Shown: in pieces, positions 53,711-63,651 of the stretch
How positions within the stretch are numbered: position 1 is the first letter of the stretch
How the letters are laid out: each line of letters starts with the position of its first letter
DNA from: Colwellia sp. M166
GTDB taxonomy: Bacteria > Pseudomonadota > Gammaproteobacteria > Enterobacterales > Alteromonadaceae
Assembly (NCBI RefSeq): GCF_024585285.1
Contig: NZ_CP040755.1
Coordinates: forward strand, 3,472,001 to 3,536,000
Reading direction: 5' to 3'
Length of the DNA stretch: 64,000 nt
The notes under the pieces: generated by a model
The model's database searches: none
Seen by the model: only the letters and a program-made list of their open reading frames with translations
What the model was told of the DNA's origin: nothing
Program-made: the position numbers and the translations under genes

Positions 53711-55474
53711 TTATTTCTGTTCACTTAATAGACCGTGCAATTCGCCTATTTCAGTATTAGTCAGTCCAACGGTACGTTGTTTTTCAAACAGCTCATTGCA
53801 ACGGTTTTCTAAAAATTTATTTAGAAAACTTTCTATGATATCAAGAAACGTATTTTCAGCATTTGCAGCTTCAATATGATGTTCTATACACATAATTTTG
53901 TTTAACTGTTTTTCTGCTTCTTGACCTCTAAAATGCTCGATTAATTGCGCACCATTTACCTTTGGGTTTTGCTTGCATAAGGCTAGCAAGGTGTTCAACA
54001 AAGGAATACCCGGCATATTCAATTCACTTAAAATTGCAGGGTCGGGTAATATTTCTACTATATGGGGATGCTCAAGTAATAATGCAATAGCGAGTCTGAT
54101 CGGTGTGATTTTTGTTCGCTTAGTTTTGGTGGTACTTTCAGTGGTATTAGCAAAATTTTTATGGAGTTTTTTTAATTGTATTTCGTTACTTGCACCAAAC
54201 TGATTGGCTAACTTAGTGACCATGGCATCTTTAAGGTTACTCTCTGGAAGCTTAGCTAAATAAGGCTGAAAAGCGCCGACGGCAGCGCCTTTTCCTTCAG
54301 GAGAACTCATATCAATTTGTGTTAATAGGTGCTCAAATAAAAATTGTGATAATGGTGTGGCATTATCTAATATTGTTTCGAAAGCGGCTTGCCCTTGCTC
54401 TCTGATCATCGAGTCAGGATCTTGACCATCAGGCAAGAAAACAAACTTAAGACTATAGCCGTCTTGAATCATCGGCAGCGCATTGTCCATTGCTCGCCAT
54501 GCTGCATCACGACCTGCTCGGTCACCGTCATAGCAGCAAATAACTTCTTTTACTGTTCTAAATAAGGTTTGCAGTTGTTCGGGCGTTGTTGCGGTGCCGA
54601 GTGAGGCAACGGCATAGTCAACACCATGTTGCGCTAGCGCGACCACATCCATATAACCTTCAACAACAACTAGACGGGTTAATTGCTTATTAGCTTGTTT
54701 TGCTTCGTATAAACCATAAAGTTCTTGGCCTTTATGATAAATACGTGTTTCTGGTGAGTTAAGATATTTTGGCGTACCATCACCAAGGACACGTCCACCA
54801 AAACCTATGACGCGACCACGTTTATCACGAATGGGAAATTGTATCCGACCTCTGAATCTATCATAGGGTTTATTTTTATCACCTTGAATAGCCATACCTA
54901 AATCAACAAGCTGCTGATTTATTTGACCACTACGGCCAAATACTTTCATCATGCCATCCCAAGCATCACTGATATAACCTATACCGAAGCGTTTAACTAT
55001 TGCACCGCTTAAACCTCGGCCTTTTAAATAATCAATGGCGACATCTTTATCGCTGGCAACCTTTAATTGCTGCTGAAAAAAACGGCTGATTTGCGCCATT
55101 AATTCATAGTCGTCTTGTTTTTGACTATAGGCTTTTTGATCTTGTTTCTGTTGTGCAGGTGAGCGATTGCTTTGTTCGCGTGGCACTTCCATATTGTAAT
55201 GGGAAGCTAATTCTTCTACGGCATCAGGAAACTCTAAACGTTCGAACTCCATCAAAAACGAAATAGCATTACCATGTTCACCACAACCGAAGCAGTGATA
55301 AAATTGTTTATCTTGACTAACGCTAAATGAAGGCGATTTTTCGGTATGAAATGGGCAACAAGCTTGGTAATTTTTACCGGCTTTTTTTAATGGTACGCGA
55401 GAATCTATTAATTCGACAATATCGGCTCTTGCTAATAAGTCATCAATAAATTGTCGAGGGATCATACCAGCCAT
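53711..55474 (-). CDS. dnaG: DNA primase
   Basis: 587 residues from ATG 55474 (MAGMIPRQFIDDLLARADIV), aligned with the start of E. coli DnaG; an upstream frame extension lacks support. A zinc-binding CHC2 domain (CCPFHTEKSPSF ... CFGCG), the TOPRIM catalytic centre (VVEGYMDVVAL, CYDGDRAGRDAAW) and the C-terminal DnaB-interacting helices are present. It makes RNA primers for replication. It sits between yqeY and rpoD as in the classic macromolecular synthesis operon. Confidence 0.97.
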   Translation of the reverse strand: MAGMIPRQFIDDLLARADIVELIDSRVPLKKAGKNYQACCPFHTEKSPSFSVSQDKQFYHCFGCGEHGNAISFLMEFERLEFPDAVEELASHYNMEVPREQSNRSPAQQKQDQKAYSQKQDDYELMAQISRFFQQQLKVASDKDVAIDYLKGRGLSGAIVKRFGIGYISDAWDGMMKVFGRSGQINQQLVDLGMAIQGDKNKPYDRFRGRIQFPIRDKRGRVIGFGGRVLGDGTPKYLNSPETRIYHKGQELYGLYEAKQANKQLTRLVVVEGYMDVVALAQHGVDYAVASLGTATTPEQLQTLFRTVKEVICCYDGDRAGRDAAWRAMDNALPMIQDGYSLKFVFLPDGQDPDSMIREQGQAAFETILDNATPLSQFLFEHLLTQIDMSSPEGKGAAVGAFQPYLAKLPESNLKDAMVTKLANQFGASNEIQLKKLHKNFANTTESTTKTKRTKITPIRLAIALLLEHPHIVEILPDPAILSELNMPGIPLLNTLLALCKQNPKVNGAQLIEHFRGQEAEKQLNKIMCIEHHIEAANAENTFLDIIESFLNKFLENRCNELFEKQRTVGLTNTEIGELHGLLSEQK

Positions 55475-55556
55475 AAAGTTCATTACATCCAGATAAAACA
55501 TTATTCTACACTAATAAAATTAGTGTCATAGAAAGTTATTGCATTCTAATTAAAAT

Positions 55557-55588
55557 AAAACCGCGAGGCCAAGGCTATCGCGGTTTTT
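55557..55588 (-). terminator. Terminator after yqeY
   Basis: AAAACCGCGA and TCGCGGTTTT pair over ten bases around an 11-base loop, with T runs on either strand. It separates yqeY from dnaG, so dnaG-rpoD need either read-through or their own promoter. Confidence 0.75.
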
Positions 55589-55625
55589 ATTTAGAATGAA
55601 CATTGAAGTTCGAATGGAAGATTAA

Positions 55626-56072
55626 CTAACTGTTTAAAACTGCTTTAATTTGACCGCTTACAGCGCCCATATCAGCCTTACCTTGCATTAACGGTTTCAA
55701 CACCGCCATTACTTTACCCATATCAGCCATTGAGGTTGCACCGGTGTCGGCAATTGCTTTTGTGATCAATTGGTTAATTTCATCTGCTGATAATGGTTGC
55801 GGGAGAAAATCTTCTATGGCGCTGATTTCTGCAGCTTCTTTAGCTGCTAATTCATCGCGACCACCGTCAGTAAACATTTTGATAGACTCTTTACGTTGTT
55901 TAACCATTTTGGTTAACAAGGCAATGATATTGTCATCAGTTGCTTCTGTGTTGTGATCAATTTCTGCCTGCTTTATCGCAGATAATGCCATACGAATTAC
56001 ACCAAGACGAATTTTGTCTTTAGCACGCATGGCAATTTTCATTTCATCTTTAAGTTGGCTAAGTAGACTCAT
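55626..56072 (-). CDS. yqeY: GatB/YqeY-domain protein
   Basis: 148 residues of the YqeY family (MSLLSQLKDEMKIAMRAKDK, DFLPQPLSADEINQLITKAI, MGAVSGQIKAVLN). It resembles the tRNA-binding tail domain of GatB, and its precise function is not firmly established. In Gammaproteobacteria it is commonly found between rpsU and dnaG, as here. Confidence 0.93.
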   Translation of the reverse strand: MSLLSQLKDEMKIAMRAKDKIRLGVIRMALSAIKQAEIDHNTEATDDNIIALLTKMVKQRKESIKMFTDGGRDELAAKEAAEISAIEDFLPQPLSADEINQLITKAIADTGATSMADMGKVMAVLKPLMQGKADMGAVSGQIKAVLNS

Positions 56073-56125
56073 GATTTAATTTACTCTTAAGTTAACTCAG
56101 TTGACCTAGGATTTACTAAGGTATC

Positions 56126-56341
56126 TTAGTACATGCGAACGCGACGAGCGTTCTCACGAGAAACTTTTTTAGCTGCACGTTTAACTGCTGCTGCTTTCTT
56201 ACGCTTACGTTCCCAAGTTGGCTTTTCGTAAGATTCGCGACGGCGAACCTCAGAAAGGATACCTGCTTTTTCACATGAACGTTTGAAACGACGTAATGCA
56301 ACGTCAAATGGTTCGTTTTCTCTTACTTTAATTACTGGCAT
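56126..56341 (-). CDS. rpsU: 30S ribosomal protein S21
   Basis: 71 residues, [20 protein letters not shown] ... ENARRVRMY, an almost standard S21. It helps base pairing of 16S rRNA with mRNA at initiation. First gene of the cluster, with a good promoter at 56438-56467. Confidence 0.97.
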   Translation of the reverse strand: MPVIKVRENEPFDVALRRFKRSCEKAGILSEVRRRESYEKPTWERKRKKAAAVKRAAKKVSRENARRVRMY

Positions 56342-56437
56342 GTACTGTTTTACCTTAGTTAGAAATCTATATAAATCGGTGTCTGATTTCAGCTAAATAG
56401 CCTCATCTTCACCCACTCTATTAAAAATTGGTGCCGT

Positions 56438-56467
56438 ATTCTAAAGCGAACACTACGGTAATGTAAA
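56438..56467 (-). promoter_or_regulatory. Sigma-70 promoter upstream of rpsU
   Basis: On the minus strand TTTACA (56467-56462) and TAGAAT (56443-56438) are separated by 18 bases, a near-consensus promoter about 100 bases before rpsU. The rest of the 391-base gap between rpsU and tsaD shows no gene. Confidence 0.6.
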
Positions 56468-56732
56468 GGAGTAATCATTATTTCGTGCAGTTTTAGTGTC
56501 ATTGCGCTTTAAATTCGGTTATTTGACAAAGCAAAGACTGACTTGCTTTGGTTATTTTAAAAGGACGTTAAATGAAAACGAAAATATTTTAGTTGTCATT
56601 ATATGCACTATAAATTGAAAGTTGCGGGCTCGATAGGTAAAATCATCGGCCAAATGTAACTGCTGACTTAATGTTGCAGTTTTCGACTTCTTTGACAGCA
56701 GAGCTATTTTAGTTCTAGGTAAATAAAAAACT

Positions 56733-57782
56733 ATGCGAATTTTAGGTATTGAAACTTCTTGTGATGAAACCGGTATTGCGATCTATGATGATGGCCAAGG
56801 GGATCTACCTAAAGGCATAGTTGCACATCGACTATATAGTCAAATTGCCGTTCATGCCGATTATGGTGGCGTAGTGCCAGAGTTAGCGTCACGTGATCAT
56901 GTGCGTAAAACTATTCCGTTAATTAAAGAAGTACTTGCTGAAGCTAATTTGACACCTGCTGATTTAGATGGCGTAGCCTATACAGCAGGGCCTGGTTTAA
57001 TCGGTGCTTTACTTGTGGGGTGTTCAATTGGTCGCAGCTTAGCTTATGGCTGGGATTTACCCGCAGTACCTGTACATCATATGGAAGGGCATTTATTAGC
57101 CCCAATGTTAGAAGAAAATATACCTGAATTTCCTTTTGTCGCCTTATTAGTGTCGGGCGGTCATACCATGTTAGTGCGTGTTGATGGCATTGGTCATTAT
57201 GAATTACTGGGTGAATCAGTAGATGATGCCGCCGGTGAAGCCTTCGACAAAACGGCTAAGTTATTAGGCTTGGATTATCCTGGTGGCCCAGTATTAGCGA
57301 AAATGGCAGAAAGTGGTAGAAAAGGGCGCTTTAAATTTCCGAGGCCAATGACCGATAGACCTGGGCTAGATTTTAGTTTTAGTGGTTTGAAAACGTCAGC
57401 TGCTAATACCATTCGCAAAGAAAGTCATGATGAATTAACTGCTGAGCAAAAAGCACAAACACAAGCTGATATTGCTTATGCTTTCCAAGAAGCAGTCGTT
57501 GATACGCTTGCCATCAAATGTAAAAGAGCCTTAAAACAATGTGATTTAAATCGTTTAGTGATTGCGGGCGGCGTTAGTGCTAATACCGCGTTAAGAGAAA
57601 AGTTAGCAGAGATAACTAAAAAACTCGGCGGCGAAGTCTTCTACCCTCGACCTGAATTTTGTACTGATAATGGCGCTATGATTGCCTACGCAGGTTTACA
57701 ACGTTTAAAGGCGGGTGTTGATACTGACTTAACTTTTAAAGCAACTCCGCGTTGGCCATTAGATACTTTAGAAGCAATATAG
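56733..57782 (+). CDS. tsaD: tRNA N6-adenosine threonylcarbamoyltransferase TsaD
   Basis: 349 residues. [20 protein letters not shown] is the family start and [10 protein letters not shown] supplies two metal-binding His. It catalyses transfer of the threonylcarbamoyl group to A37 of tRNAs reading ANN codons, with TsaB and TsaE. Divergent from rpsU, as in many Gammaproteobacteria. Confidence 0.97.
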   Translation: MRILGIETSCDETGIAIYDDGQGDLPKGIVAHRLYSQIAVHADYGGVVPELASRDHVRKTIPLIKEVLAEANLTPADLDGVAYTAGPGLIGALLVGCSIGRSLAYGWDLPAVPVHHMEGHLLAPMLEENIPEFPFVALLVSGGHTMLVRVDGIGHYELLGESVDDAAGEAFDKTAKLLGLDYPGGPVLAKMAESGRKGRFKFPRPMTDRPGLDFSFSGLKTSAANTIRKESHDELTAEQKAQTQADIAYAFQEAVVDTLAIKCKRALKQCDLNRLVIAGGVSANTALREKLAEITKKLGGEVFYPRPEFCTDNGAMIAYAGLQRLKAGVDTDLTFKATPRWPLDTLEAI

Positions 57783-57795
57783 CAGCAAGTCATGA

Positions 57796-58395
57796 TTACT
57801 TTTTGCTGAAGGATATCTTGGGTTCTTTGCCTTGCAGTAATCTAATAATGTTCTCTTTGTGCCTAAATATAATCAATCCAGACAACATTAATACCGGATA
57901 GACATAGATTGGTTTTAATAGCCAAGTATATAACGGCGCCACAGCTACAGTAACAATGGCGGCCAAGCTTGAATAGCGAGTGACTTTCGCGACCAATAAC
58001 CACGTTAAGATCAATAGCCCGCCCAAATCTAAACCAATAGGCAACAAGACACCAAATGCCGTAGCAACTGCTTTACCACCATTAAAGTTGAAAAATATTG
58101 GATACATGTGCCCTAAACAAGCTGCAACAGCAATAATACCTAAGTATACCGGCTCTAAACCTAAGAAGTAGCCGCCCCATACCGGTAAGGTGCCTTTTAG
58201 TATGTCAAAGAGTAGCACTGATGCAGCAACAAATTTATTGCTGATACGTAATACGTTGGTAGCGCCGGGGTTTTTTGAGCCAGTGGAACGAGGATCGGGT
58301 AAATTCAAAAGTTTACAAAGTAATATGGCACTCGAAATTGAACCTACTAAGTAAGCCAATACGACCATTACACCTGTAATAAGTAAACTACTAAT
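57796..58395 (-). CDS. plsY: Glycerol-3-phosphate acyltransferase PlsY
   Basis: An inner-membrane enzyme with five helices that transfers acyl groups from acyl-phosphate to glycerol-3-phosphate, the first phospholipid step. Motifs [24 protein letters not shown] and [14 protein letters not shown] are present. The first in-frame ATG is at 58368 (190 residues), with a poorly placed AGGTG site. A better AAAAGGA site lies before an in-frame ATT at 58395, and the extra nine residues (ISSLLITGV) extend the protein to match the usual N-terminus. A rare ATT start is therefore likely; the total would be 199 residues. Confidence 0.9.
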   Translation of the reverse strand: MSSLLITGVMVVLAYLVGSISSAILLCKLLNLPDPRSTGSKNPGATNVLRISNKFVAASVLLFDILKGTLPVWGGYFLGLEPVYLGIIAVAACLGHMYPIFFNFNGGKAVATAFGVLLPIGLDLGGLLILTWLLVAKVTRYSSLAAIVTVAVAPLYTWLLKPIYVYPVLMLSGLIIFRHKENIIRLLQGKEPKISFSKK

Positions 58396-58594
58396 ACAAA
58401 GTTCCTTTTGAGTTTCGTTCGGTAAAAGTATAAAAAAAAATTTCTTTAGCGCTTTTTCTCATTGTAGCGCGTTGATTACTAGTTTTTCTAGACCTGCACA
58501 GGTAAACTCGCCATTTATTTTCTAAATCAGCTAGTGGCGATTGTTTGTACTATTTTCGATTAGCGCCATAGCAAACCATATAAAGGGTCTTAAT

Positions 58595-58966
58595 GTGGAT
58601 AAAGTCTATATTGAAGGATTAACCTTTCAAACAACGATCGGTTTTTATCAGTGGGAAAAAGAAATAAAACAAACACTGGTGATTGATCTCGCGATGGGCT
58701 GGAATACAGCACAAGCAGCAGAAAATGATGAGTTAGCTAAAACACTTGATTATGCTGCAATCTCTGAAGCCGTGGTTGAATTTGCTAATGCTAATCCTGT
58801 TGATTTAATTGAAACGCTTGCTGAACGTATTGCTGCTTTCCTTATTGATACCTATCAAATTCCTTGGTTGCGTTTAAAGTTAATGAAACCAACGGCAGTA
58901 CATAATGCAATCACTGTCGGCGTTGAGATTGAACGTAGTCGAGAGCCATCAGGTCAAGCATTGTAA
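58595..58966 (+). CDS. folB: Dihydroneopterin aldolase FolB
   Basis: 123 residues from GTG 58595 (DKVYIEGLTFQTTIGFYQWE) with AAAGGG upstream; the frame is open earlier but without a ribosome site. The family residue pattern WEKEIKQTLVIDL and the conserved Lys near residue 98 (LKLMKP) are visible. It converts dihydroneopterin to hydroxymethyl-dihydropterin in folate synthesis. Its stop overlaps the folK start by one base. Confidence 0.93.
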   Translation: MDKVYIEGLTFQTTIGFYQWEKEIKQTLVIDLAMGWNTAQAAENDELAKTLDYAAISEAVVEFANANPVDLIETLAERIAAFLIDTYQIPWLRLKLMKPTAVHNAITVGVEIERSREPSGQAL

Positions 58967-59472
58967 TGGCTGACATTTATATTTCTCTTGGTAGCAATAT
59001 TAATCGTCAATATCATATTGAACAGGGACTTAATGCGTTAACTGATGCCTTTGGTTTACTGACCTTATCGTCATTATTTGAAAGTGAGGCTGTTGGTTTT
59101 GCTGGTAAAGCATTTTACAATATGGTGGTTGCTGTTAAGACTGAACTGAGCTTAGCTGAAGTCGCTACTATACTAAGAACAATAGAATTTTCCTATGGTC
59201 GCAGCCAAGATGCGAAAAAATTTAGTCCGCGCACATTAGACTTAGACTTGCTACTTTATGGCGATGTTATTACTGATACTCCAGCACAAATCCCTCGAGA
59301 TGAAATTACAAAAAACGCTTTCGTATTATGGCCTTTAGCTGAACTTGCGGGGCAATTAACTCACCCAACTATGGCTAAAAGCTACAACGAGTTATGGCAA
59401 CAATACGACAAGAATCAACAAAAATTAAAAAAAGTCCCTTTAGTTTGGGCAAATGAAAATAGGGAAAGATAA
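58966..59472 (+). CDS. folK: HPPK, folate pyrophosphokinase FolK
   Basis: 168 residues. ISLGSNINRQYHIEQG, YGRSQDAKKFSPRTLDLDLLLYG and HPTMAKSYN-like residues form the HPPK signature. It transfers pyrophosphate from ATP to hydroxymethyl-dihydropterin, the step after FolB. Coupled to folB by a TAATG overlap; uppP follows after five bases. Confidence 0.94.
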   Translation: MADIYISLGSNINRQYHIEQGLNALTDAFGLLTLSSLFESEAVGFAGKAFYNMVVAVKTELSLAEVATILRTIEFSYGRSQDAKKFSPRTLDLDLLLYGDVITDTPAQIPRDEITKNAFVLWPLAELAGQLTHPTMAKSYNELWQQYDKNQQKLKKVPLVWANENRER

Positions 59473-59477
59473 CCAGT

Positions 59478-60290
59478 ATGAGTACAATTGATGTATTTAT
59501 TTTAGCGATAATTCAAGGCTTAACGGAATTTTTACCGATATCGAGTTCCGCACATTTAATTTTACCATCGGCCGTTTTTGGCTGGCAAGATCAAGGTCAA
59601 GCTTTAGATGTTGCGCTACATGTTGGTACCTTGCTTGCCGTTGTGCTTTATTTTCGTAAAGAAGTTGGCAGTATGACTGTGGCATGGTTTGGTACGGTTG
59701 GCGTTGGCCCAGAAAAAAAATATAACAGCTTTGACGGCAAGCTTGCATGGTGGATTATACTGGCATCAATTCCATTAGGTATTGTGGGATTATTGGGCAA
59801 AGACTTTATTGAAGCAAACCTGCGCTCAGCTGCTGTTATTGCTATTACTACTTTAGTGTTTGGTATCTTATTAGGTTTTGCTGATATAAAAGCCAAAGAA
59901 AATGTCAGCGTTGAAAAGCTGGGTTTTAAAGGTGCAATGATTATTGGCTTAGCGCAAGTGCTGGCATTAATACCCGGTACTTCACGTTCTGGCATCACCA
60001 TGACTTTAGGCTTAATGTTAGGGTTAAATAAAGAAAATGCCGCACGTTTTTCATTTTTGTTATCAATTCCTGCCATCGTGATGAGCGGCGGTTATTTAAC
60101 CTATAAATTAATATCATCGGCTGAGCCGGTTGACTGGAGTACATTAGGTTTAGGCAGCATCTTGGCATTCTTTAGTGCTTATGCCTGTATTCACTACTTT
60201 TTAATTTTAGTCAGTAAAGTAGGTATGATGCCATTCGTGATTTATCGTTTAATTCTTGGCGCTGGTCTGCTTTGGTTTGTACTGGGATAA
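59478..60290 (+). CDS. uppP: Undecaprenyl-diphosphatase UppP (BacA)
   Basis: 270 residues, eight hydrophobic segments. GLTEFLPISSSAHLIL near the N-terminus and PGTSRSGITMTLGLMLGL are the catalytic motifs of the family. It dephosphorylates undecaprenyl diphosphate, recycling the lipid carrier for cell-wall synthesis, and confers bacitracin tolerance. It follows folK closely, probably in the same operon. Confidence 0.96.
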   Translation: MSTIDVFILAIIQGLTEFLPISSSAHLILPSAVFGWQDQGQALDVALHVGTLLAVVLYFRKEVGSMTVAWFGTVGVGPEKKYNSFDGKLAWWIILASIPLGIVGLLGKDFIEANLRSAAVIAITTLVFGILLGFADIKAKENVSVEKLGFKGAMIIGLAQVLALIPGTSRSGITMTLGLMLGLNKENAARFSFLLSIPAIVMSGGYLTYKLISSAEPVDWSTLGLGSILAFFSAYACIHYFLILVSKVGMMPFVIYRLILGAGLLWFVLG

Positions 60291-60312
60291 TTGCTACACT
60301 ATAGCCAATTTT

Positions 60313-60335
60313 AAAACGCGCTTTGGCGCGTTTTT
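60313..60335 (+). terminator. Terminator after uppP
   Basis: AAAACGCGC and GCGCGTTTT pair around TTTG, followed by further Ts. It closes the folB-folK-uppP operon. Confidence 0.85.
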
Positions 60336-60490
60336 GTTATACATATACTGATGCCAAGCGTGATACGCGAGCATTATTTTATCTACTCAGGCAGTACTAA
60401 TGGACTATTGGGCTTTCTAAAAAGCCTAGGTAAACTTGGCTTCTGAACCGAATATGGTAGATATTCACCTGATTAAAAGTGAGATTTTTG

Positions 60491-61645
60491 ATGGATTTGT
60501 CTTTAACTGAAGAACAAATGATGATTCAAGATATGGCGAAAAAATTTGCCGAAAGTGAACTCGCACCGGTAGCTGCGCAGCTTGATGAAACGATGGATCA
60601 AAAGCTATTTTTGGCTAATTTAGCACAATTGACCGAACTAGGTTTTATGGGCTTAAACATCAAAGCTGAATATGGCGGCGTTGAAGCCGGCAGTGTTGCC
60701 TTTAGTTTAGCTATTACCGAACTTGCTCGTGCTTGTGCTTCAACTGCGGTAACAACATCGGTGACCAATATGGTCGCTGAGGTGATTCAGGCCGTTGGTA
60801 ATGAAGAGCAAAAGCAAAAGCATTTACCAAAGCTTTGTAGTGGTGAGTATCGCGCCGGTGGCTTTTGTTTAACGGAAGCAACTGCAGGTTCTGATCCCGC
60901 AGGGATGAAAACTCAAGCAGTTAAAGACGGAGATGATTACCTTATTAGCGGCAGTAAACTTTATATCACCAGTGGTTCATTCGCTGATGTTTTTGTGGTT
61001 TGGGCAGTTACTGACCCAGCAGCGAAAAAAGGTAAAGGTATCTCGTGTTTTATTGTTGAAGCCAACACTGCCGGTATTACTATTGGTAAAGCTGAAGGTA
61101 AAATGGGCCAGAAGGCGTCACCAACCAATGAAGTGCACTTTGACAATTGCCGTGTACCAGCTTCAGCCTTGATGGGTGCTGAAAACAAAGGTTTTGGCGT
61201 TGCGGTAGGTGAACTTGCCGGTGGCCGTATTGGTATTGGCTCGTTAGCACTGGGCGTTGGTCTTGCTGCACTTGATTACGCTAAAGCTCACATTGTTGAG
61301 CGTAAACAATTTGGTCAGTCATTGGCTAATTTTCAAGGACTGCAGTGGAAGCTTGCTGAACGTTATACTGAAATGGAAGCGGCGCGTTTATTGTTAATGC
61401 AAGCAGCATATACCAAAGAGCAAGGCCAACCTTTTGGTATGGCAGCGTCAATGGCCAAATTATTTGCTACTGAGAATGCAAATAAAGCCTGTTATGACGC
61501 TTTGCAGTTAATGGGCGGTGCGGGCTATATTCGAGAATACCCACTTGAGCGTATGGCGCGTGATGTGCGCGTAACTTCAATTTATGAAGGTACGAGTGAA
61601 ATTCAAAAAGTGATTATTGCTCGAGAATTATTACAAAAAGTGTAG
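60491..61645 (+). CDS. Acyl-CoA dehydrogenase
   Basis: 384 residues from ATG 60491; a GTG at 60479 is an alternative. FCLTEATAGSDPAGM and the ITSGSFADVFVV region bind FAD and substrate. IYEGTSEIQKVIIARELL near the C-terminus is the family signature, and the catalytic Glu is expected in PLERMARDVRVTSIYEGT. It oxidises acyl-CoA to enoyl-CoA, passing electrons to ETF. Chain length cannot be told from sequence. Monocistronic between two terminators. Confidence 0.93.
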   Translation: MDLSLTEEQMMIQDMAKKFAESELAPVAAQLDETMDQKLFLANLAQLTELGFMGLNIKAEYGGVEAGSVAFSLAITELARACASTAVTTSVTNMVAEVIQAVGNEEQKQKHLPKLCSGEYRAGGFCLTEATAGSDPAGMKTQAVKDGDDYLISGSKLYITSGSFADVFVVWAVTDPAAKKGKGISCFIVEANTAGITIGKAEGKMGQKASPTNEVHFDNCRVPASALMGAENKGFGVAVGELAGGRIGIGSLALGVGLAALDYAKAHIVERKQFGQSLANFQGLQWKLAERYTEMEAARLLLMQAAYTKEQGQPFGMAASMAKLFATENANKACYDALQLMGGAGYIREYPLERMARDVRVTSIYEGTSEIQKVIIARELLQKV

Positions 61646-61676
61646 GGCGTATATCTTGAGATAGCCCACTTATTTA

Positions 61677-61710
61677 AACGGACATTGGCTGAGCTGATGT
61701 CCGTTTTTTT
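61677..61710 (+). terminator. Terminator after the acyl-CoA dehydrogenase gene
   Basis: AACGGACAT pairs with ATGTCCGTT around an 11-base loop and is followed by a run of Ts. Confidence 0.85.
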
Positions 61711-61836
61711 GTGATATTTTTAAGACTTTTTAAAATAAAATTTAACGATTATTTCTCTCAATTATAATTAGCGGCTTGTATCTTCAGGGTTTGGCCCCAC
61801 TTTAAAATCATATATCTTATTATTGGAACTGCATTG

Positions 61837-62682
61837 ATGATGAACTCTATTGCGATCACCTTAGAAAACTTTCAACAAGTTATTATTGAAGAATCAAAAA
61901 ACCAACTTGTATTGGTTGATTTTTGGGCCCAACAAATCCCTGAAAGTACCGAACTGCGAGATAAGTTAACAACAGCATTAGCTAATCATGGTGATACGAT
62001 ACTGTTTGCAACGGTTGACTGTGAGACGCAGGGGCAAATTGCTCAGCAGTTTGGTATTCAAGGTTTACCAACGGCGGTTTTAGTCAAAGATGGTCAGCCA
62101 CTTGATGGCTTAACTGGTCCACAAACTGATGCAAGCATTAATGAGTTTTTAGCTAAATATTTACCCAAAGAGCAAGACTTACTGTTAGTGCAAGCTAAAG
62201 ATTTATTAGCTGAAGGTAACGTTGCTGAGGCATTTCCTATTATCAGCCAAGCTTATCAACTCGATAATGAGCGGGCTGACATTAAGTTAGTGTTAGCCAA
62301 TGTTTATATTCAAACGGGTAAGATCACTGAGGCAGAGTTGTTACTGAAAAGTATCAAAATGATTGATCAAGACAGTGATTATCAATCCTTAATAGCAAAG
62401 TTGGAATTAGCAAGCCAAGCTGCGGACTCTCCTGAAATTCAAGCACTTGAACAGCAGTTGCTTAATGAACCGGAGAATGTTGAGTTACAGCAGAAATTGG
62501 CGGCACAGTATAGCCAAGTTAACCGTTATGAAGATGCACTCGCTATTCTGTTTCGCTTAGTGCAAAACAATGGTGCTGATATTGCGAGCAAAGATTTATT
62601 GCTTGATGTCTTGAAGTCCTTACCTGATGGTGATGCGTTAGCAAGCAAATACCGCCGTAAACTTTACACTTTGATGTATTAA
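61837..62682 (+). CDS. cnoX: Thioredoxin-like/TPR co-chaperone (CnoX/YbbN-like)
   Basis: 281 residues from ATG 61837 (a second ATG follows directly). The N-terminal thioredoxin fold (QLVLVDFWAQQIPESTELRD) lacks both CXXC cysteines, replaced by AQQIP. The C-terminal part (from about residue 110) is helical TPR-like (AKDLLAEGNVAEAFPIISQAY; NVELQQKLAAQYSQVNRYED). This matches CnoX/YbbN, which protects proteins from hypochlorous damage and hands them to GroEL. E. coli CnoX also lacks a redox pair. Confidence 0.82.
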   Translation: MMNSIAITLENFQQVIIEESKNQLVLVDFWAQQIPESTELRDKLTTALANHGDTILFATVDCETQGQIAQQFGIQGLPTAVLVKDGQPLDGLTGPQTDASINEFLAKYLPKEQDLLLVQAKDLLAEGNVAEAFPIISQAYQLDNERADIKLVLANVYIQTGKITEAELLLKSIKMIDQDSDYQSLIAKLELASQAADSPEIQALEQQLLNEPENVELQQKLAAQYSQVNRYEDALAILFRLVQNNGADIASKDLLLDVLKSLPDGDALASKYRRKLYTLMY

Positions 62683-62933
62683 TACTTCTAGGGTTTTAAA
62701 TAACCTGAGTCCTAGATAAGCTAAGTCCGTCAATGCTACGATTTCTGCGTGAAACAGCATTAAATTTGCGACTAATAGCTCGCTATTAGGTATACAAATC
62801 AGCCTTGATTCACGTAAAACTTATCACATTGATAATAAATTATGCGACTAATTTTATAATTGACTAAAGTGATTGTAACCATTGCACTATACTAATTTCT
62901 TCGCACATCCATTATCCCGAACTCAGGTTAAAT

Positions 62934-62966
62934 AAAAAGCATAACAGTAGATTGTTATGCTTTTTT
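62934..62966. terminator. Bidirectional terminator between cnoX and msrA
   Basis: AAAAAGCATAACA and TGTTATGCTTTTTT pair around a six-base loop, with an A run before and a T run after. It serves both convergent genes. Apart from this the 351-base gap at 62683-63033 shows no gene. Confidence 0.85.
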
Positions 62967-63033
62967 GATTTGCAGCCGCTGTAGCAAAGATTTTAAGTTT
63001 CACTGAGTGAGAAGACATTTATTAGAATTGCTA

Positions 63034-63594
63034 TTACGCAGCAGAAATAGCTTGTTCTTCGCTCTTGAGTAAATGTGAAAACTCGCTGAGAAATTTTTGG
63101 ATTTTTCTCGCGACCACTAACTGGCAGTACTTATTTTCAGGGTTGTTAGTGACATAATCTTGATGATAACTTTCGGCACTAGAGAAATTATTCACGGCTT
63201 TGACCGTGGTGACTATCGCTTGCTCAAATTCTTCTGTGCTATTTAATTGCGCAATTCTCGCTTCGGCAATCTCCTGCTGCTCAGTAGTATGGAACAGAAT
63301 CGTTGAGCGATATTGGCTACCAATATCATCACCTTGACGATTTAAGCTTGTTGGATCATGAATAGCAAAAAATACCGTTAATATCGTTTCTATATCCAGT
63401 AATGTCGTATCAAAAGTTATTTGCACCACTTCGGCATGATTAGCTGTCCCATTACAAACTTGCTCGTAGCTTGGGTTGATAATATCACCATCAGCGTAAC
63501 CACTGACCACTGAAACGATACCTTCAATTCGGGCAAAAATATTTTCAACGCACCAAAAGCAACCTGCGCCTAATGTTATTTTCTCGATGCTCAT
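63034..63594 (-). CDS. msrA: Peptide methionine sulfoxide reductase MsrA
   Basis: 186 residues. The catalytic motif GAGCFWCVENIF (Cys near residue 11) and YADGDIINPSYEQVCNGTANHAE are standard MsrA. It repairs methionine-S-sulfoxide in proteins using thioredoxin. A probable MetJ operator array sits 58-125 bases upstream, linking it to methionine status. Confidence 0.95.
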   Translation of the reverse strand: MSIEKITLGAGCFWCVENIFARIEGIVSVVSGYADGDIINPSYEQVCNGTANHAEVVQITFDTTLLDIETILTVFFAIHDPTSLNRQGDDIGSQYRSTILFHTTEQQEIAEARIAQLNSTEEFEQAIVTTVKAVNNFSSAESYHQDYVTNNPENKYCQLVVARKIQKFLSEFSHLLKSEEQAISAA

Positions 63595-63651
63595 CGCTTT
63601 TTCCTTTGAAAAATTCTTAATATTAAATGACGTTTTATAGTTTAAGTTTTA

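Noticed and set aside
61837..62682. Thioredoxin-like gene considered as an active thioredoxin
   Set aside because: Both CXXC cysteines are missing; the TPR-like C-terminus fits CnoX instead.
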